A stretch of DNA of 30,741 nt from Prevotellaceae bacterium (lineage in GTDB: Bacteria; Bacteroidota; Bacteroidia; Bacteroidales; Bacteroidaceae): assembly GCA_015257125.1 (NCBI GenBank), contig JABZKU010000026.1, forward strand, positions 1-30,741, written 5' to 3'. Shown here piece after piece: positions 7,884 through 16,119 of the stretch. Below the pieces are notes generated by a model, which saw nothing but the letters and a program-made list of their open reading frames with translations, searched no databases and was not told the origin of the DNA. The translations under genes were made by a program, and so were the position numbers. Each line of letters starts with the position of its first letter. Position 1 is the first letter of the stretch.

Positions 7884-8015
7884 TTCGCATCCCCCAAGAC
7901 CGGTTCGCAGTTCAACCCCTCTCGTTGTCCCGAATCGTTGCGCCTCCGTCGACCGCCTGCCCGCCGCCTGTTCTTTTTTCTCTCCGATTATTCCGTAGAA
8001 ACCTCCTATCCTCTC

Positions 8016-8447
8016 GTGACTAAACTCATCCTTCTTCTTCTCGTCCTCGGTGTCGTTGCCGCCGTCGCCGGTCTCATCCGACAATGGTGGTTGCAACGCG
8101 AGATTCGTTCCGGCCGTCTCGACAAAATGCCGGAAATTCGCGAAAGTGCCGCCGCCGGTTGTTGCGGACAGCACGCCACCTGCGAAAAAGACAGTCTGCT
8201 CGCCGCCGTGAGTCACGACATCGAATATTACGAAGACGAAGAACTCGACCGATTCCGCGGCCGAAATTCCGATCAATACAGCGATGCAGAAATCGAAGAG
8301 TTCAACGAAATTCTCACCACCCTGCGCTCCGAAGAAGTCGCCGGCTGGATTCGTTCTCTGCAACTCCGCGAAATCGCCCTTCCCGACGAACTCAAAGACG
8401 ACGTTATCCTCCTCGTCGGCGAGCGCCGCACCGACCTCCCCCACTAA
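8016..8447 (+). CDS. Small membrane-anchored protein with CC-x2-H-x2-C motif
   Basis: From the GTG at 8016 the protein has 143 residues. One hydrophobic segment (residues 4-20) is followed by a basic stretch. CCGQHATC (residues 49-56) offers three cysteines and a histidine that could bind a metal. An acidic helical domain follows, with DIEYYEDEELDRFRGR, EIEEFNEILTTLRSEEVAGWIRSLQLR and LPDELKDDVILLV. I recognise this as a Bacteroidales conserved protein, sometimes labelled phospholipase in databases without visible support. It ends 17 nt before the ABC permease, so co-expression with a metal transporter is likely. An ATG at 7938 would add an Arg-rich, unlikely extension. Function unknown. Confidence 0.7.
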   Translation: MTKLILLLLVLGVVAAVAGLIRQWWLQREIRSGRLDKMPEIRESAAAGCCGQHATCEKDSLLAAVSHDIEYYEDEELDRFRGRNSDQYSDAEIEEFNEILTTLRSEEVAGWIRSLQLREIALPDELKDDVILLVGERRTDLPH

Positions 8448-8464
8448 TCCCCGCACCCTTCGAG

Positions 8465-9301
8465 ATGTTCTCCATACTCTCTTACACCTTTTTCCAATAC
8501 GCCCTCCTCGGCGCTCTGCTCAGCAGCCTACTCTGCGCCTGCGTGGGTAGCTATGTCGTCACTCGTCGATTGGTCATCGCCGGCGGTGGCATGGCGCATG
8601 CGTCGTTGGGTGGCGTAGGCATGGGGGCCTTTTTCGGCTTCTCCCCCCTCCTCGGCGCGGCCGCCTTCGCCCTCGTCGGCGGACTGGGCATCGACTGGCT
8701 CAGTCGTCGCCGCGACGTGCGTTCCGACAGTGCCGTCGCCATGGTTTGGACGCTCGGCATGAGCATCGGCATCCTCTTTGCCTACCTCGCCCCGGGCTTC
8801 ATGACCGACCTCCCCACCTACCTCTTCGGCGACATTCTCAGCATCTCGCGCACTGACCTGCAAGTCATGGGACTACTCACCGCAGGCACCCTCCTGTTCT
8901 TCTTCGCTTTCGAACGCTCCATCGTGACCGTCGCCTACGATCCCGACTTCGCCCGCACACAAGGTCTCGCCACTCGCGCCTTCGAAACCGCCCTCACTCT
9001 CATCACCGCACTCACCATTGTCGGCTGTCTGCGCATGGTCGGCATCATCTTGGTCGTTTCGCTCCTCTCCGTGCCGCAACTCACCGCAGGACTCTTCGTG
9101 CGCAGTTTTCGCGGCATGATCCTCGTGTCGATGCTCGTCGGCTTTGTCGACTGTCTCGGCGGTCTCTTCCTCTCCTACCTCCTCAACGTCCCCTCCGGTG
9201 CGTCGATCATCGTGGTCAGCGTCCTCCTTTATTTCGTGGCTCGTGCAATAAAATACCTTTTGCGCCGTTCCCACAAGAAAGCCCCCACCGCACAAGTCTA
9301 A
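8465..9301 (+). CDS. Metal-type ABC transporter permease (ZnuB/MntB family)
   Basis: The 278-residue polytopic protein has the ABC-3 family layout. It opens with FFQYALLGALLSSLLCACVGSYVV. The conserved early motif RRLVIAGGGMAHASLGGVGMGAFFGF (residues about 36-61) includes the AHASLGG signature. Later conserved segments are DPDFARTQGL and MVGIILVVSLLSVPQLTAGLF. Such permeases import Zn, Mn or Fe with a separate ATPase and binding protein, neither of which is adjacent. The start at 8465 is chosen over much longer readings because it begins the first membrane helix and sits close to the previous stop. The upstream Cys-motif protein is its likely partner. Confidence 0.9.
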   Translation: MFSILSYTFFQYALLGALLSSLLCACVGSYVVTRRLVIAGGGMAHASLGGVGMGAFFGFSPLLGAAAFALVGGLGIDWLSRRRDVRSDSAVAMVWTLGMSIGILFAYLAPGFMTDLPTYLFGDILSISRTDLQVMGLLTAGTLLFFFAFERSIVTVAYDPDFARTQGLATRAFETALTLITALTIVGCLRMVGIILVVSLLSVPQLTAGLFVRSFRGMILVSMLVGFVDCLGGLFLSYLLNVPSGASIIVVSVLLYFVARAIKYLLRRSHKKAPTAQV

Positions 9302-9352
9302 CCCGGCGACTGCGCACTGTCTTTCCCATGGTGCGCAACGCTCATCCCCCTT

Positions 9353-12300
9353 TTGCTCATCAAACACCTCGCGTTCCTGCTGTTCTCCCTCTGCGTGCTG
9401 CTCACCGGCTGCTCCACGCAACAGAACACCGCCGTTTCTCGGCGGTGGCAATCGTTCGTGACCCGCTACAACGTGTTCTACAACGCCACTGTCGCCTACC
9501 AAGAAGGCGAAGAGTCGCAACGCACCGGACTGCGCGAGGACTTCACCCGCCGTCTTCCCGTCTTTGCTGTGGGCTATCCCAAACAAGTCGGACTCGGCAA
9601 GACCCATTTCGAGCGCGCCGTCACCAAGTGCGAAAAAGCCATCCAGCTCCACAGCATCAAGCGCAAACCTGCTGTGAAAGTCGGCAGCAACACCTCACCC
9701 AAACTCAAAGCCTACCTGTCGCGCAAGGAGTTCAATCCCTATCTCAAAAATGCGTGGCTGCTCATGGGCAAAGCCCAATTTCAACAAGGCGATTTTCTCG
9801 CCGCCGCCTCCACCTTCGCGCACCTCACGCGCTTCTACGCCGCCGAACCCGACGTGGTGGCCGAAGCCCGCATCTGGCTCATCCGCTGTGACGTCGCACT
9901 CGGTTGGCTCTACGACGCCGAAGATGTGGCACAGCGCCTCGCCCGCGAGCGACTCCCCAAGCGTTTGGAAAACGAGCGCGACCGCTCTCTCGCCGACCTC
10001 CTCCTTGCCCGCAACAACACCGCCGAAGCCCTCCCCTACCTCGAACGTGCCGCCCACCACGGGAAGAACAGTTTCGAAAAAGCCCGTCTGCACTACCTCC
10101 TCGCGCAAGTACTCCTCGAACGGGGCGAAAAACAAGCCGCAAACCGTGCCATCGAGCGCTGCCTGTCGCAGAGTCCCGGCTACGAACTCGCCTTCCAAGC
10201 CCGCATGCTCCAAACTGAAACCGTCACCACGGCACAAGGCACACAAAAGATGTTGGCGCGACTGAAACGCATGCTCCGCGACGCGAACAACAAGGACTAT
10301 CTCGACCGCATCTACTATGCCGTCGGCAACATCCACTTGGCCGCTCGCGACACCCTCCACGCCCTCGAAGCCTATGAGATCGGCCGCGTGCGCGCCACAC
10401 AGTCTACACCCGAAAAAGGCGTGCTCCTTCGCCGTCTCGGCGACCTCTATTGGCAGCGTCAACGCTTCGACAAAGCCCAACCCTGCTACACCGAAGCCAT
10501 CGGCTTGCTCGATCAGCAAAGCGAGGGCTATGCCGAACTCCTCCGCCGCTCGGAGGTGCTCGACCACCTCGTCCCCTACACCCAAGTGGTGTTCGAGCAA
10601 GACTCCCTCCTCGCCTTGGCGCGCATGCCCGAAGCCGCCCGCTTCGCCGTGATCGACAACGCCATCGCCCTGCTCAAAAAGCAAGAAGAAAACGACCGCC
10701 GCAATCGCAGCGACAGCCTGCGCCGTGCGCGCTCCGAAGCCGGTGGCGATTATGCCGAAAATGCGCCCACTGCTCCCACCGCGCCGCAACGTCCGACGAC
10801 CGACAAGTCGTGGTATTTCTACAATGCTACTGCCGTTCAGCAAGGCAAACAAGCCTTTGCGCGCCAATGGGGCAACCGCCGCAACGAAGACGACTGGCGC
10901 CGCGCCAATCACAGCCTGCTCGCCGACAACAAGGCAGAAGGTTACGACTATGCCGCAGAAGACAGCCTCAAAGCCCTCGTCAACGCCCGACGCGACAGTT
11001 TGTCTGCCAAGGGTTTGAGCGGCGATGCCCTCGAAACGGCTCTGCGAGACTATGCCGCGCAACTGTCCGGCGACGCCGCGGCCGCACCCGCCGACACTAC
11101 GGGAGGCGCCGACAAGAAAGGCAAAGCCGAACTCGATCCCCACACGCGCGCTTACTATCTGGCACAAATTCCCCTCACCCCCGAGGCCAAACAGGCCGCG
11201 CACCAATTGCTGCGCGATGCCCTCTTCGGCGCCGGTGTGGTGGAACACGAGGAACTCGGCGACTATCCGCTCGCCGAACGCACCTTGCGACGCTTGGTGC
11301 GCGACTACCCCGATTTCGACAAGCTCCCCGAGGCCTACTACCAACTCTTCCTCCTCGCGCGTCGTGGGGGAAAGACCGAAACGGCCAATAAATATCGTGC
11401 CTTGATGGCGCGCTCCTACCCGCAGCACGTGCTCACGCGCACCATCACCGACCCCGATTTCGAGCGCAATGCCCGCTATGGACGCGAACTCGAAGACTCG
11501 CTCTATGCCGCCACCTACGCGGCCTATATCAATGGGCACAACGAAGAAGTGGAGCGCAACGTTGCTCGCTCCACCGCCACCTATCCCGAAGGGCTCAACC
11601 GACCGAAATTCCTTTTGGTCAACGCCCTCTCGCGCATCGGCACCGCGCCGCGCGACACCCTCATCGCCGAGTTCACTACCCTCGCCAAAGACTTCCCCAA
11701 AAGCGATGTGGCCGAAATGGCGGCCATGATGGCCAAGGGATTGCAGGAAGGGCGCACCCCGGCCGGCGAGAAGTTCCGTCCCGGCAGCCTGTGGGCGCGC
11801 CGCATGGAAGAGACCACGGCCGAAAACGCCGCCGAAGGCGACAAACGCACGCTCAGTCCCGAGCGCGATGTGCCCTTTGTCTTTGTCGTGGCCTATCCCG
11901 CCGATAGTTTACCCGACGACAAGATCCTGTTCGAACTCGCGCGCTTCAACTTCAGCCGCTTCGTTTCGCGCGGTCTCGACATCAACAAGGAACGCCTCGG
12001 TGCCCTCACGCTCTTCCGCGTCGATGGTTTCGCCTCCTTCGCCGATGTGCACCACTATGCTCAAACCCTTTCCGGCACCACCGCGCTGCGTCAACTCCTC
12101 AAGGGAGCCCGCACGCTGCTCATCAGCAAAGACAACCTCAAGCTCCTCGGTTCGATCGTCAGCTTCGACGACTATCGCCAATTCTACGACAAGCATTTCG
12201 CCCCGCAGAAAATCAAATCAGAACTGCCCACCGAATATGCCCCCGAAGACGAACTCCCGAAGCAGATCTACGAAGACGAATTACCCGACAACAAGTCTAC

Positions 12301-12361
12301 ATCGTCCCCGGCCAACCGCCAAACGGAAACCAAAGACGATGAGTACGAATACGAAGAGTAA
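9353..12361 (+). CDS. PorW/SprE-like TPR lipoprotein (gliding / type IX secretion component family)
   Basis: The 1002-residue protein has a signal peptide with lipobox LLTGC (Cys20). The N-terminal block matches the PorW/SprE family by pattern: FVTRYNVFYNATVAYQEG, then the ERAVTKCEKAIQLHSIK region (about 87-103). TPR-like helical repeats follow: YLKNAWLLMGKAQF-x4-FLAAASTFAHL, GDLYWQRQRFDKAQPCYTEAIGL, and YPLAERTLRRLVRDYPDF with EAYYQLFLLARRGGKTETANKYRAL. Residues about 440-620 are low-complexity and charged. PorW and SprE link the type IX secretion ring and motor; many Bacteroidales without obvious gliding also keep this protein. The only in-frame start before the signal peptide is TTG at 9353, an unusual start. 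It is the last gene of its run, before a strong terminator. Confidence 0.82.
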   Translation: MLIKHLAFLLFSLCVLLTGCSTQQNTAVSRRWQSFVTRYNVFYNATVAYQEGEESQRTGLREDFTRRLPVFAVGYPKQVGLGKTHFERAVTKCEKAIQLHSIKRKPAVKVGSNTSPKLKAYLSRKEFNPYLKNAWLLMGKAQFQQGDFLAAASTFAHLTRFYAAEPDVVAEARIWLIRCDVALGWLYDAEDVAQRLARERLPKRLENERDRSLADLLLARNNTAEALPYLERAAHHGKNSFEKARLHYLLAQVLLERGEKQAANRAIERCLSQSPGYELAFQARMLQTETVTTAQGTQKMLARLKRMLRDANNKDYLDRIYYAVGNIHLAARDTLHALEAYEIGRVRATQSTPEKGVLLRRLGDLYWQRQRFDKAQPCYTEAIGLLDQQSEGYAELLRRSEVLDHLVPYTQVVFEQDSLLALARMPEAARFAVIDNAIALLKKQEENDRRNRSDSLRRARSEAGGDYAENAPTAPTAPQRPTTDKSWYFYNATAVQQGKQAFARQWGNRRNEDDWRRANHSLLADNKAEGYDYAAEDSLKALVNARRDSLSAKGLSGDALETALRDYAAQLSGDAAAAPADTTGGADKKGKAELDPHTRAYYLAQIPLTPEAKQAAHQLLRDALFGAGVVEHEELGDYPLAERTLRRLVRDYPDFDKLPEAYYQLFLLARRGGKTETANKYRALMARSYPQHVLTRTITDPDFERNARYGRELEDSLYAATYAAYINGHNEEVERNVARSTATYPEGLNRPKFLLVNALSRIGTAPRDTLIAEFTTLAKDFPKSDVAEMAAMMAKGLQEGRTPAGEKFRPGSLWARRMEETTAENAAEGDKRTLSPERDVPFVFVVAYPADSLPDDKILFELARFNFSRFVSRGLDINKERLGALTLFRVDGFASFADVHHYAQTLSGTTALRQLLKGARTLLISKDNLKLLGSIVSFDDYRQFYDKHFAPQKIKSELPTEYAPEDELPKQIYEDELPDNKSTSSPANRQTETKDDEYEYEE

Positions 12362-12390
12362 GACATCCGTCTCCCACTCTGATAACAAAA

Positions 12391-12429
12391 ACTCCGCACC
12401 TGCAGACAAGCAGGTGCGGAGTTTTTTTG
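12391..12429 (+). terminator. Strong intrinsic terminator after the PorW/SprE-like gene
   Basis: A perfect 12-bp stem (actccgcacctg / caggtgcggagt) with an 8-nt loop is followed by seven T. It lies 30 nt after the stop codon. A short A-run before the stem may allow some activity on the minus strand, where the next gene ends about 120 nt away. Confidence 0.93.
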
Positions 12430-12549
12430 TACCGAAACGTGGTGCTCTCCATACGACAAGCGGACGCTCGCCGATGTACAGTAAAGCGATGAAATGGGCG
12501 CGCCGAGGCCTTAAGGAGCAAAAGGCATTGCGCCTCGCGGTCTGCCGAA

Positions 12550-13662
12550 TTATTCCGTTGCGGTTTGTGGCGCGCGATCACGTCGCCAACGCAGCCAAAC
12601 GACAAATACGCCGTAGAGGAGCACATCGACGAGCAACAGGAGGTTGATATTGACCATCCACTGCGACATCACGGCATTCACGCCGATGATCAGCAGTTGC
12701 AGACCAAGAATGAGGAGCAGCGATCGGGTCATGGAGAAGCCCGCGGCCAAAGCCAAGTGATGTACGTGCGTTTTGTCGGGGTGGAAAATGCCCTTCCGGT
12801 TCAACAAACGCATGCAGGCCACGCGCACAAGATCGAAAACCGGCACAGCCAACAGGGTGATCACCACCGTCATGCCGTGCGGGCGCGGCGCCAACACCAT
12901 AGGGTTGTTCATCGCGTATTTGATAGCCAAGTAAGCCAAGGTGTAGCCCAGCACCAAACTCCCGGTGTCGCCCATGAAAGTCTTGGTGCCTCGACGCTCC
13001 GAGCCGAAGACGTTGAAGAAGAAAAAGGCCATCACGGCTCCGATCAGACCGAGCGACACGAGGGTGTAGGATTCGACGCCCAACTGCCAAAACAAGGCCG
13101 CGAAACCGCTCAAAGCAAACATGGACAGACCGCTCGACAAGCCGTCGATACCGTCGATCAAGTTCACCGAATTCACGATGAGCAGGCATAGGAAGACCGT
13201 CAACACGCTGCCTGCCCAAAAGGGGATTTCCCACAGGCCGAACAGGCCGTAGAGATTGTTGATGTACAGCCCGCAGAGCGGCATGAATGCCGAGGCGGCC
13301 AACTGCACCGCGAACTTCACGCGGGCACTCAAGCCCAAAAGATCATCTAGCACACCGATGAGGTAAATGAGGAACAGCCCGGCCATGAGTATCATGGTCG
13401 ACAATCGAAACACCGGCAACTGCGAACTCTCGACACTCACCCCCAAATAAAGGTAGCCGGCCACAATACCGATGGACATCGCTGGGGCGAAAAGCAGGCC
13501 ACCGAGGCGCGGGATGCTGTTTTTGTGCACTTTGCGCTCGTTGGGCTGGTCGTAAAGTCCTTTCTGGCGGCAGAGTTCGATGAGCCACGGCATGAGCAAG
13601 GCCGTGAACACGAAACTCACCCCGAAAGTGAGTAGTAACTGTATGATGCTGACGATTTCCAT
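12550..13662 (-). CDS. Undecaprenyl-phosphate sugar-1-phosphate transferase (WecA/TagO/MraY superfamily)
   Basis: The 370-residue polytopic membrane enzyme transfers a sugar-1-phosphate, probably GlcNAc-1-P, from UDP-sugar to undecaprenyl phosphate. This starts O-antigen, capsule or glycan synthesis on the cytoplasmic face. Superfamily motifs are all present: KVHKNSIPRLGGL (44-56), the Mg-binding pair Asp106-Asp107 in IGVLDDLLGL, NLIDGIDGLSSG (167-178), FMGDTGSLVLGY (229-240) and the HPDKTHVHHLAL loop (294-305) typical of the WecA/RgpG branch rather than MraY. About ten hydrophobic segments are visible. It stands alone, with promoter-like boxes about 210 and 340 nt upstream, so the leader is long. 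The exact sugar is inferred. Confidence 0.9.
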   Translation of the reverse strand: MEIVSIIQLLLTFGVSFVFTALLMPWLIELCRQKGLYDQPNERKVHKNSIPRLGGLLFAPAMSIGIVAGYLYLGVSVESSQLPVFRLSTMILMAGLFLIYLIGVLDDLLGLSARVKFAVQLAASAFMPLCGLYINNLYGLFGLWEIPFWAGSVLTVFLCLLIVNSVNLIDGIDGLSSGLSMFALSGFAALFWQLGVESYTLVSLGLIGAVMAFFFFNVFGSERRGTKTFMGDTGSLVLGYTLAYLAIKYAMNNPMVLAPRPHGMTVVITLLAVPVFDLVRVACMRLLNRKGIFHPDKTHVHHLALAAGFSMTRSLLLILGLQLLIIGVNAVMSQWMVNINLLLLVDVLLYGVFVVWLRWRRDRAPQTATE

Positions 13663-13878
13663 TTGTTTTCAAGTGAGGTTATGCTCACCCGCTACGGCTT
13701 TTGCGACAAAGCGGAACCAGTGGGCATCGAGTGCCTTCGATGGGAAAGCCGCAGAGGGGAAAAATCGGCGTTACGAGTCGAAAGAAGATGTACCGACGGT
13801 CGTGTTTCGCTCCCCATGCGTCGCCTTTAGGCGCTGTGTGTCTGAATAGTAGAACAACATGGGGCGCGCTCGACTGAA
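13663..13878 (-). other. Long 5' leader of the sugar-phosphate transferase gene
   Basis: About 210 nt separate the nearest promoter-like box from the ATG at 13662. No known riboswitch is recognised. On the minus strand a short frame of 29 codons starts with an ATG at about 13860; it has no features that support translation. Confidence 0.35.
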
Positions 13879-13907
13879 CAAAGGTACAAAAAAAAGAGTA
13901 ATTACAA
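13879..13907 (-). promoter_or_regulatory. Promoter (TTG-N18-TACCTTTG)
   Basis: On the minus strand TTG (13905-13907) and TACCTTTG (13879-13886) are spaced 18 nt. They point at the sugar-phosphate transferase gene. Confidence 0.6.
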
Positions 13908-14000
13908 GCGTCGAACGCCAGATTGTGTGTTTCTCTGTCGGGAGTCCGCTGCAACGGCACCTCCCTACAACGAAATGGGCAGTTCATCCCAATCCTTTTG

Positions 14001-14030
14001 CAAAGTTACGAAATCCCGAAACAATTACAA
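14001..14030 (-). promoter_or_regulatory. Second upstream promoter (TTG-N19-TAACTTTG)
   Basis: On the minus strand TTG (14028-14030) and TAACTTTG (14001-14008) are spaced 19 nt, a full consensus match. It lies between element B and the closer promoter and may add a second start for the same gene or drive a short leader RNA. Confidence 0.55.
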
Positions 14031-14223
14031 AAACCAATCGCAAAAACTTTTCGTCTCATCAAAATTCATTCGAACGATACGCCAACACTTCACGCCGACT
14101 CGCACCAAAAACTCGTCTACTATCTCGCAAAAACAGAGACCTTCTCAACAAAACTCCACTGCTTTATTCACCGACGCCCCATCCGACCGCACTTCCTACT
14201 CGTCCCCGCCCTCTTCTGCCCCT

Positions 14224-14628
14224 CTACGCGCGTATACGCGCACTCAGCGAATTTTCGTTTTTTGCCTTCACCCTTCACCACCCGCAATATCTCCCTCATT
14301 CTTGGTGAGTTAGGGGTGAAGGCAATGCCCTCAAATGCCTTCACCTGACTAAAAAGTTTCCTGCTCACTCGAAGAGGGCGAAAAAACACCGTGAACGAAG
14401 GCCTCGTTTTCCGCTTTTGGCTGCCTTCACCCTTGTCTTCACCCTCAACACCCTGTATATCAACCCAATGCAGGACACCAACTTTGTATTTTGAGGTGAA
14501 GGAAATCGGGCTTGCCTTCACCCTTTTCGCCCACTCATCTCCCTGATTATCAACACACAGACCAACCCAAGGTGAAGAGGTGAAGGCAAAAAACAGAAAA
14601 ACACCGGACGCGCGCGTACGCGCGAGGA
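14224..14628. repeat. Intergenic inverted-repeat element B (GCCTTCACC family)
   Basis: This element of about 405 bp has the same plan as element A. The left end has the palindrome gcgcgtatacgcgc, then TTTTCGTTTTTT and GCCTTCACCCTTCACC (14264-14279). The right end (14571-14628) is its inverse: GGTGAAGAGGTGAAGGC, AAAAAACAGAAAAACACC and acgcgcgcgtacgcgcg. Internal hairpins: 14315-14345 is a perfect 10-bp stem (GGTGAAGGCA / TGCCTTCACC) and 14493-14522 has an 8-bp stem. Copies of GCCTTCACC occur at 14264, 14337, 14423 and 14514. It has two internal hairpin modules. It lies between the divergent transferase and outer-membrane protein genes. Frames of 100-150 codons cross it, but they mostly read the repeat and look non-coding. 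Confidence 0.78.
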
Positions 14629-14749
14629 AAAAGGGCGAAAACAAAGGGGGAATCATGTGAAATATCGTCTCGCCCGGAAGGGGGCGCGACTCGCAAAAAA
14701 TGAGCAACAAAGAAATGGAGAAAACCAACACTGAGCAACAAAAAAAACG

Positions 14750-14757
14750 TAACTTTG
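14750..14757 (+). promoter_or_regulatory. -7 box of the outer-membrane protein gene
   Basis: TAACTTTG is an exact TAnnTTTG match, ending 5 nt before an in-frame ATG at 14763. No TTG is seen at the usual distance. If used, transcription starts at or near 14763, so translation begins either leaderless there or at the ATG at 14796. Confidence 0.55.
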
Positions 14758-14795
14758 CACGTATGAACAATTTGCTCACGCTCTGCACACGGACA

Positions 14796-16025
14796 ATGCG
14801 CCGTGCGCTGCTGCTCGTCTTTGGCGCACTGCTCGCCACAGTGGTAGATGCCCAAACGTCGGAAGTCGACCTATTTCGCCAACTGACGCCCCAACACGAT
14901 ACGGATTCCATCGAGATGAAAACCCTTTATCTCGATGTGGATGCGCTTGCCTTTTTCAAAGACAACGAGTTTGACGGCAACATCGCCAAGGGTTACACGC
15001 TTCCGGGCGTACGACTCACCCCGCATTTGGCTTATCGGCCTCGGCCGGAATTGAGTTTAGAATTGGGACTCTCGGCACTGATGTACCATGGAACGAATCG
15101 CTATCCGAACTACGCCTTTCATGACATTGTGACGTGGAAGGGCGGGGCTTATCAAGGCGGCGCACACCTACTGCCCTACTTTCGCGCTGCAGCTCAACTG
15201 GGAGCCGCTACCTTTGTGTTGGGCGACCTTTACGGCGCGGCCCATCATGGTTTGATTCTTCCGTTGTATAAGCCGGAAAATCTGCTGACCACCGACCCGG
15301 AAAAGGGCTTTCAAACATTGATTCGCACTCGCCGGTGGAAAATGGACGCTTGGATCGATTGGCAGAGCTTCATCTACGAAATGGACAAGCATCAAGAGGC
15401 TTTCACGGTGGGTATGACGCAATCGGTGGAACTGCTGCGGCCGAAGGCTCACGGTTGGGCGCTCGAATTGCCGGTGCAACTGATGGTGCAACACCGCGGC
15501 GGCGAGCAGGACGACACGGATTTGGGCGTGCAGACGCTCTGTAACGGGAGTATCGGGCTGCAACTGCGGAAAACGTGGAACCACCGTGTACTGAATGCGG
15601 CGGAAGTGGAAGTGCACACGCTCGGCGCCTATCAACAGGCGGGCAAGTTGTGGCCTTTCAACACGGGGGTAGCCCTGTGGGCCGGGGCTTCGGTTGATCT
15701 GCTCCACGCACTGCGCGTTCGTGCGGGCTGGTGGCAGGCGAAGGATTTTGTGACGCTCTATGGTAGTCCGTTTTTCAACACGCTCTCGCTGAAAGTGGAC
15801 GGGGGCCGCTTCACGCGCATGCACACGGCCTATTGGAGTGTGGAATATGTGCGCCGCTTCGGCCGTGATTACGCTTTCGGCGCGAAAGCCAACGGCTTTG
15901 TGACGGATGCGGGGCGCCTGCTCCTCAAAAATGGAGAAAGCGAGCCGGCGGCGCTGCGGCATGCGTTCTCCTTCGGCGTGTTCCTCCGCGCTCAACCGCG
16001 CTTCTTGCTGAAAAGATTCAAGTGA
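14796..16025 (+). CDS. Putative outer-membrane beta-barrel protein, unknown family
   Basis: From the ATG at 14796 the protein has 409 residues. A clean signal peptide (RRALLLVFGALLATVVDAQ, cut after DAQ or VDA) is followed by alternating hydrophobic/polar strands with many aromatic residues, for example PELSLELGLSALMYHG, DAWIDWQSFIYEMDKHQEAF, ELPVQLMVQHRGG and AYWSVEYVRRFGRDYAFGAKANGF. This fits a beta-barrel or a periplasmic all-beta protein. The C-terminus is KRFK, not the classical terminal Phe. I do not recognise the family beyond a Bacteroidales outer-membrane hypothetical. The start at 14796 is preferred because the -7 box leaves no room for a leader before 14763. It ends at a terminator shared with the convergent YitT gene. 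Confidence 0.75.
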   Translation: MRRALLLVFGALLATVVDAQTSEVDLFRQLTPQHDTDSIEMKTLYLDVDALAFFKDNEFDGNIAKGYTLPGVRLTPHLAYRPRPELSLELGLSALMYHGTNRYPNYAFHDIVTWKGGAYQGGAHLLPYFRAAAQLGAATFVLGDLYGAAHHGLILPLYKPENLLTTDPEKGFQTLIRTRRWKMDAWIDWQSFIYEMDKHQEAFTVGMTQSVELLRPKAHGWALELPVQLMVQHRGGEQDDTDLGVQTLCNGSIGLQLRKTWNHRVLNAAEVEVHTLGAYQQAGKLWPFNTGVALWAGASVDLLHALRVRAGWWQAKDFVTLYGSPFFNTLSLKVDGGRFTRMHTAYWSVEYVRRFGRDYAFGAKANGFVTDAGRLLLKNGESEPAALRHAFSFGVFLRAQPRFLLKRFK

Positions 16026-16031
16026 GCACAC

Positions 16032-16080
16032 AAAAATCGCCCCCACCATGTACAATTATGGTGGGGGCGATTTTGTTTTT
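16032..16080. terminator. Bidirectional terminator
   Basis: A perfect GC-rich stem of about 16-17 bp (aaaatcgcccccacca / tggtgggggcgatttt) has T-runs on both strands. It separates the convergent outer-membrane protein and YitT genes. Confidence 0.93.
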
Positions 16081-16119
16081 AGCCCTTCGCGAAGGGCTTG
16101 CTATCGAAGCACGCAGAAC

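Noticed and set aside
8084..9301. Longer start for the ABC permease
   Set aside because: The extension is an Arg/Pro-rich reading of the upstream gene in another frame. The ATG at 8465 begins the first membrane helix.
9695..11539. Long open frame (614 codons) on the minus strand opposite the PorW/SprE-like gene
   Set aside because: It is antisense to a clear lipoprotein/TPR gene and has no family motifs. High GC with biased third positions makes such shadow frames common here.
13859..14348. Open frames of 128-149 codons upstream of and across element B
   Set aside because: They differ by frame, lack a signal or domain, and partly translate the GCCTTCACC repeat. The region has strong promoter and repeat structure instead.
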